DNA from: Clavibacter tessellarius
Lineage (GTDB): Bacteria > Actinomycetota > Actinomycetes > Actinomycetales > Microbacteriaceae
Direction of reading: 5' to 3'
Length of the DNA: 64,000 nucleotides
Assembly: GCF_001618005.1 (NCBI RefSeq)
Contig: NZ_LQXA01000051.1
Span: 1 to 64,000, forward strand
Positions 63,120 through 64,000 of the stretch are shown here, piece after piece (the stretch's first letter is position 1; each line of letters begins with the position of its first letter). Made by a program: the position numbers and the translations under genes. Under the pieces are notes generated by a model, which did not search any database, was not told where the DNA came from, and saw only the letters and a list, made by a program, of their open reading frames with translations.

Positions 63120-64000
63120 ATGGCCAGACGCCTGCCGTCGTCCCCGCCGGTGCTGCCGGGGTTCAGCTACGTGACGGTCCTCGGATCCGGCGGCTTCGCC
63201 GACGTGTTCCTCTACGAGCAGGACATGCCCAGGCGGCAGGTGGCGGTCAAGGTCATGCTCGCCGAGATCGTGACCGACCGGCTGCGCGCCATGTTCCGCG
63301 CCGAGGCCGACCTCATGGCGCAGCTGAGCGCGCACCCGTCCGTGCTCACGGTGCACCAGGCGAGCGTCGCGGCCGACGGGCGGCCCTATCTCGTGATGGA
63401 GCTGTGCTCGTCGAGCCTCAGCGACCGGTACCGGCGCGAGCCGCTCGGCGTCGCCGAGGTGCTGCGCGTGGGGATCCGCATCGCGAGCGCCGTGGAGACC
63501 GCCCACCGCGCGGGCGTGCTGCACCGCGACATCAAGCCGGCGAACATCCTCACGACCGCGTTCGGGCACCCCGTCCTCAGCGACTTCGGCATCGCGTCCA
63601 CGCTCGAGGACGCGGCGGCGACCGACGCGGTGGGCTTGTCGATCCCGTGGTCGGCGCCCGAGGTGCTCGCCGACGAGAGCCCGGGCACCGTGCGGAGCGA
63701 GGTGTGGTCGCTCGCGGCCACCGTGCACTCGCTGCTCGCCGGACGGAGCCCGTTCGAGGTGCCGGGCGGGCGGAACGCTCCCGCGGACCTCGTCGCCCGC
63801 ATCCAGAAGGCCAGGCCCCTGCCGACCGGCCGCGCGGACGTGCCCGAGCGGCTCGAGCTGGTGCTGCGCCGGTCGATGTCGCGCCAGCCGGAGGCGCGGC
63901 CGGGTTCGGCGCTCGCGTTCGTGCGCGAGCTGCAGGCGGTGGAGGCGGAGCTCCAGCTCGCGCAGACGCCGCTCGAGGTGGCGAGCGAGGAGTGGGCGTC
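63120..64000 (+). CDS. Serine/threonine protein kinase (partial, continues past the window)
   Basis: At least 293 residues of an Hanks-type kinase, cut by the window edge. Visible elements: glycine loop VLGSGGFADVFLYEQ, AVKVML lysine, HRDIKPANILTT catalytic loop, SDFGIASTL (DFG), IPWSAPEVL (APE) and RPGSALAFVRELQ. The kinase domain ends near residue 275 and a helical or juxtamembrane segment begins; no membrane helix has appeared yet. Actinobacterial kinases of this type often have a C-terminal membrane helix and sensor. It starts at ATG 63120; GAGGGGG lies just upstream. Confidence 0.92.
   Translation, partial: MARRLPSSPPVLPGFSYVTVLGSGGFADVFLYEQDMPRRQVAVKVMLAEIVTDRLRAMFRAEADLMAQLSAHPSVLTVHQASVAADGRPYLVMELCSSSLSDRYRREPLGVAEVLRVGIRIASAVETAHRAGVLHRDIKPANILTTAFGHPVLSDFGIASTLEDAAATDAVGLSIPWSAPEVLADESPGTVRSEVWSLAATVHSLLAGRSPFEVPGGRNAPADLVARIQKARPLPTGRADVPERLELVLRRSMSRQPEARPGSALAFVRELQAVEAELQLAQTPLEVASEEWA

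Overview
The window is high-GC actinobacterial chromosome. Gene content (glycine cleavage operon under a glycine riboswitch, MshB-like deacetylase / FdxA / DapC neighbourhood, SCO1664-DUF3090-phosphatase trio, efeUOB with an IdeR/DtxR-type iron box, DUF2510 domain), GTG/TTG starts and dense GC-rich coding suggest Microbacteriaceae; Clavibacter is my best guess, made from general resemblance only. No rRNA, tRNA, CRISPR array, complete insertion sequence or replication origin was seen.

Layout. 47-4448: class II aldolase, RmuC, a DEDDh exonuclease and the YchF ATPase. 4449-12090: a clearly AT-richer accessory island holding a complete type I restriction-modification operon (hsdM-hsdS-hsdR), an unrecognised gene with a PD...ExT pattern and the C-terminal remnant of a HigA-like antitoxin. 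12091-15443: the SCO1664 / DUF3090 / histidine-phosphatase trio and an MFS carrier. 15559-20413: two APC amino-acid permeases, a universal stress protein, a DUF2510-DUF4177 protein and a zinc-ribbon membrane protein. 20439-26605: a MarR-like regulator, small unknowns, a GIY-YIG protein overlapping tail to tail with a PD-(D/E)xK protein, then a coupled GNAT / AMP-ligase / atypical thiolase set and a ChaB protein. 26733-30148: SpoIIE-type phosphatase, CopC, BlaI-type regulator, SseB-like protein.

30307-35079 is the glycine riboswitch plus gcvT-gcvH-gcvP. 35300-40295 is a compact operon: HAD phosphatase, phosphonate-type ABC transporter (PhnD, PhnC, two PhnE) and an RpiR/SIS regulator. 40344-43302 (minus strand): ActP-like symporter with its DUF485 partner and a CPBP-family membrane protein. 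43592-52713 is an oligopeptide/dipeptide ABC locus (two binding proteins, long OppB-type permease, OppC, fused OppDF) with an antisense PH-domain gene inside it. 52828-64000: TypA/BipA, efeUOB, MshB-like fusion protein, FdxA, DapC, citrate synthase and the start of a Ser/Thr kinase cut by the window edge.

Two window-scale patterns stand out. Many genes carry a TANNNT hexamer ending exactly six bases before the start codon with no Shine-Dalgarno, as expected of leaderless transcripts. And GGATCC is strongly over-represented in the backbone stretches I counted by hand (10 in the first 4.45 kb; 7 in 12091-15443) but not in the restriction island (2 in about 7.4 kb).
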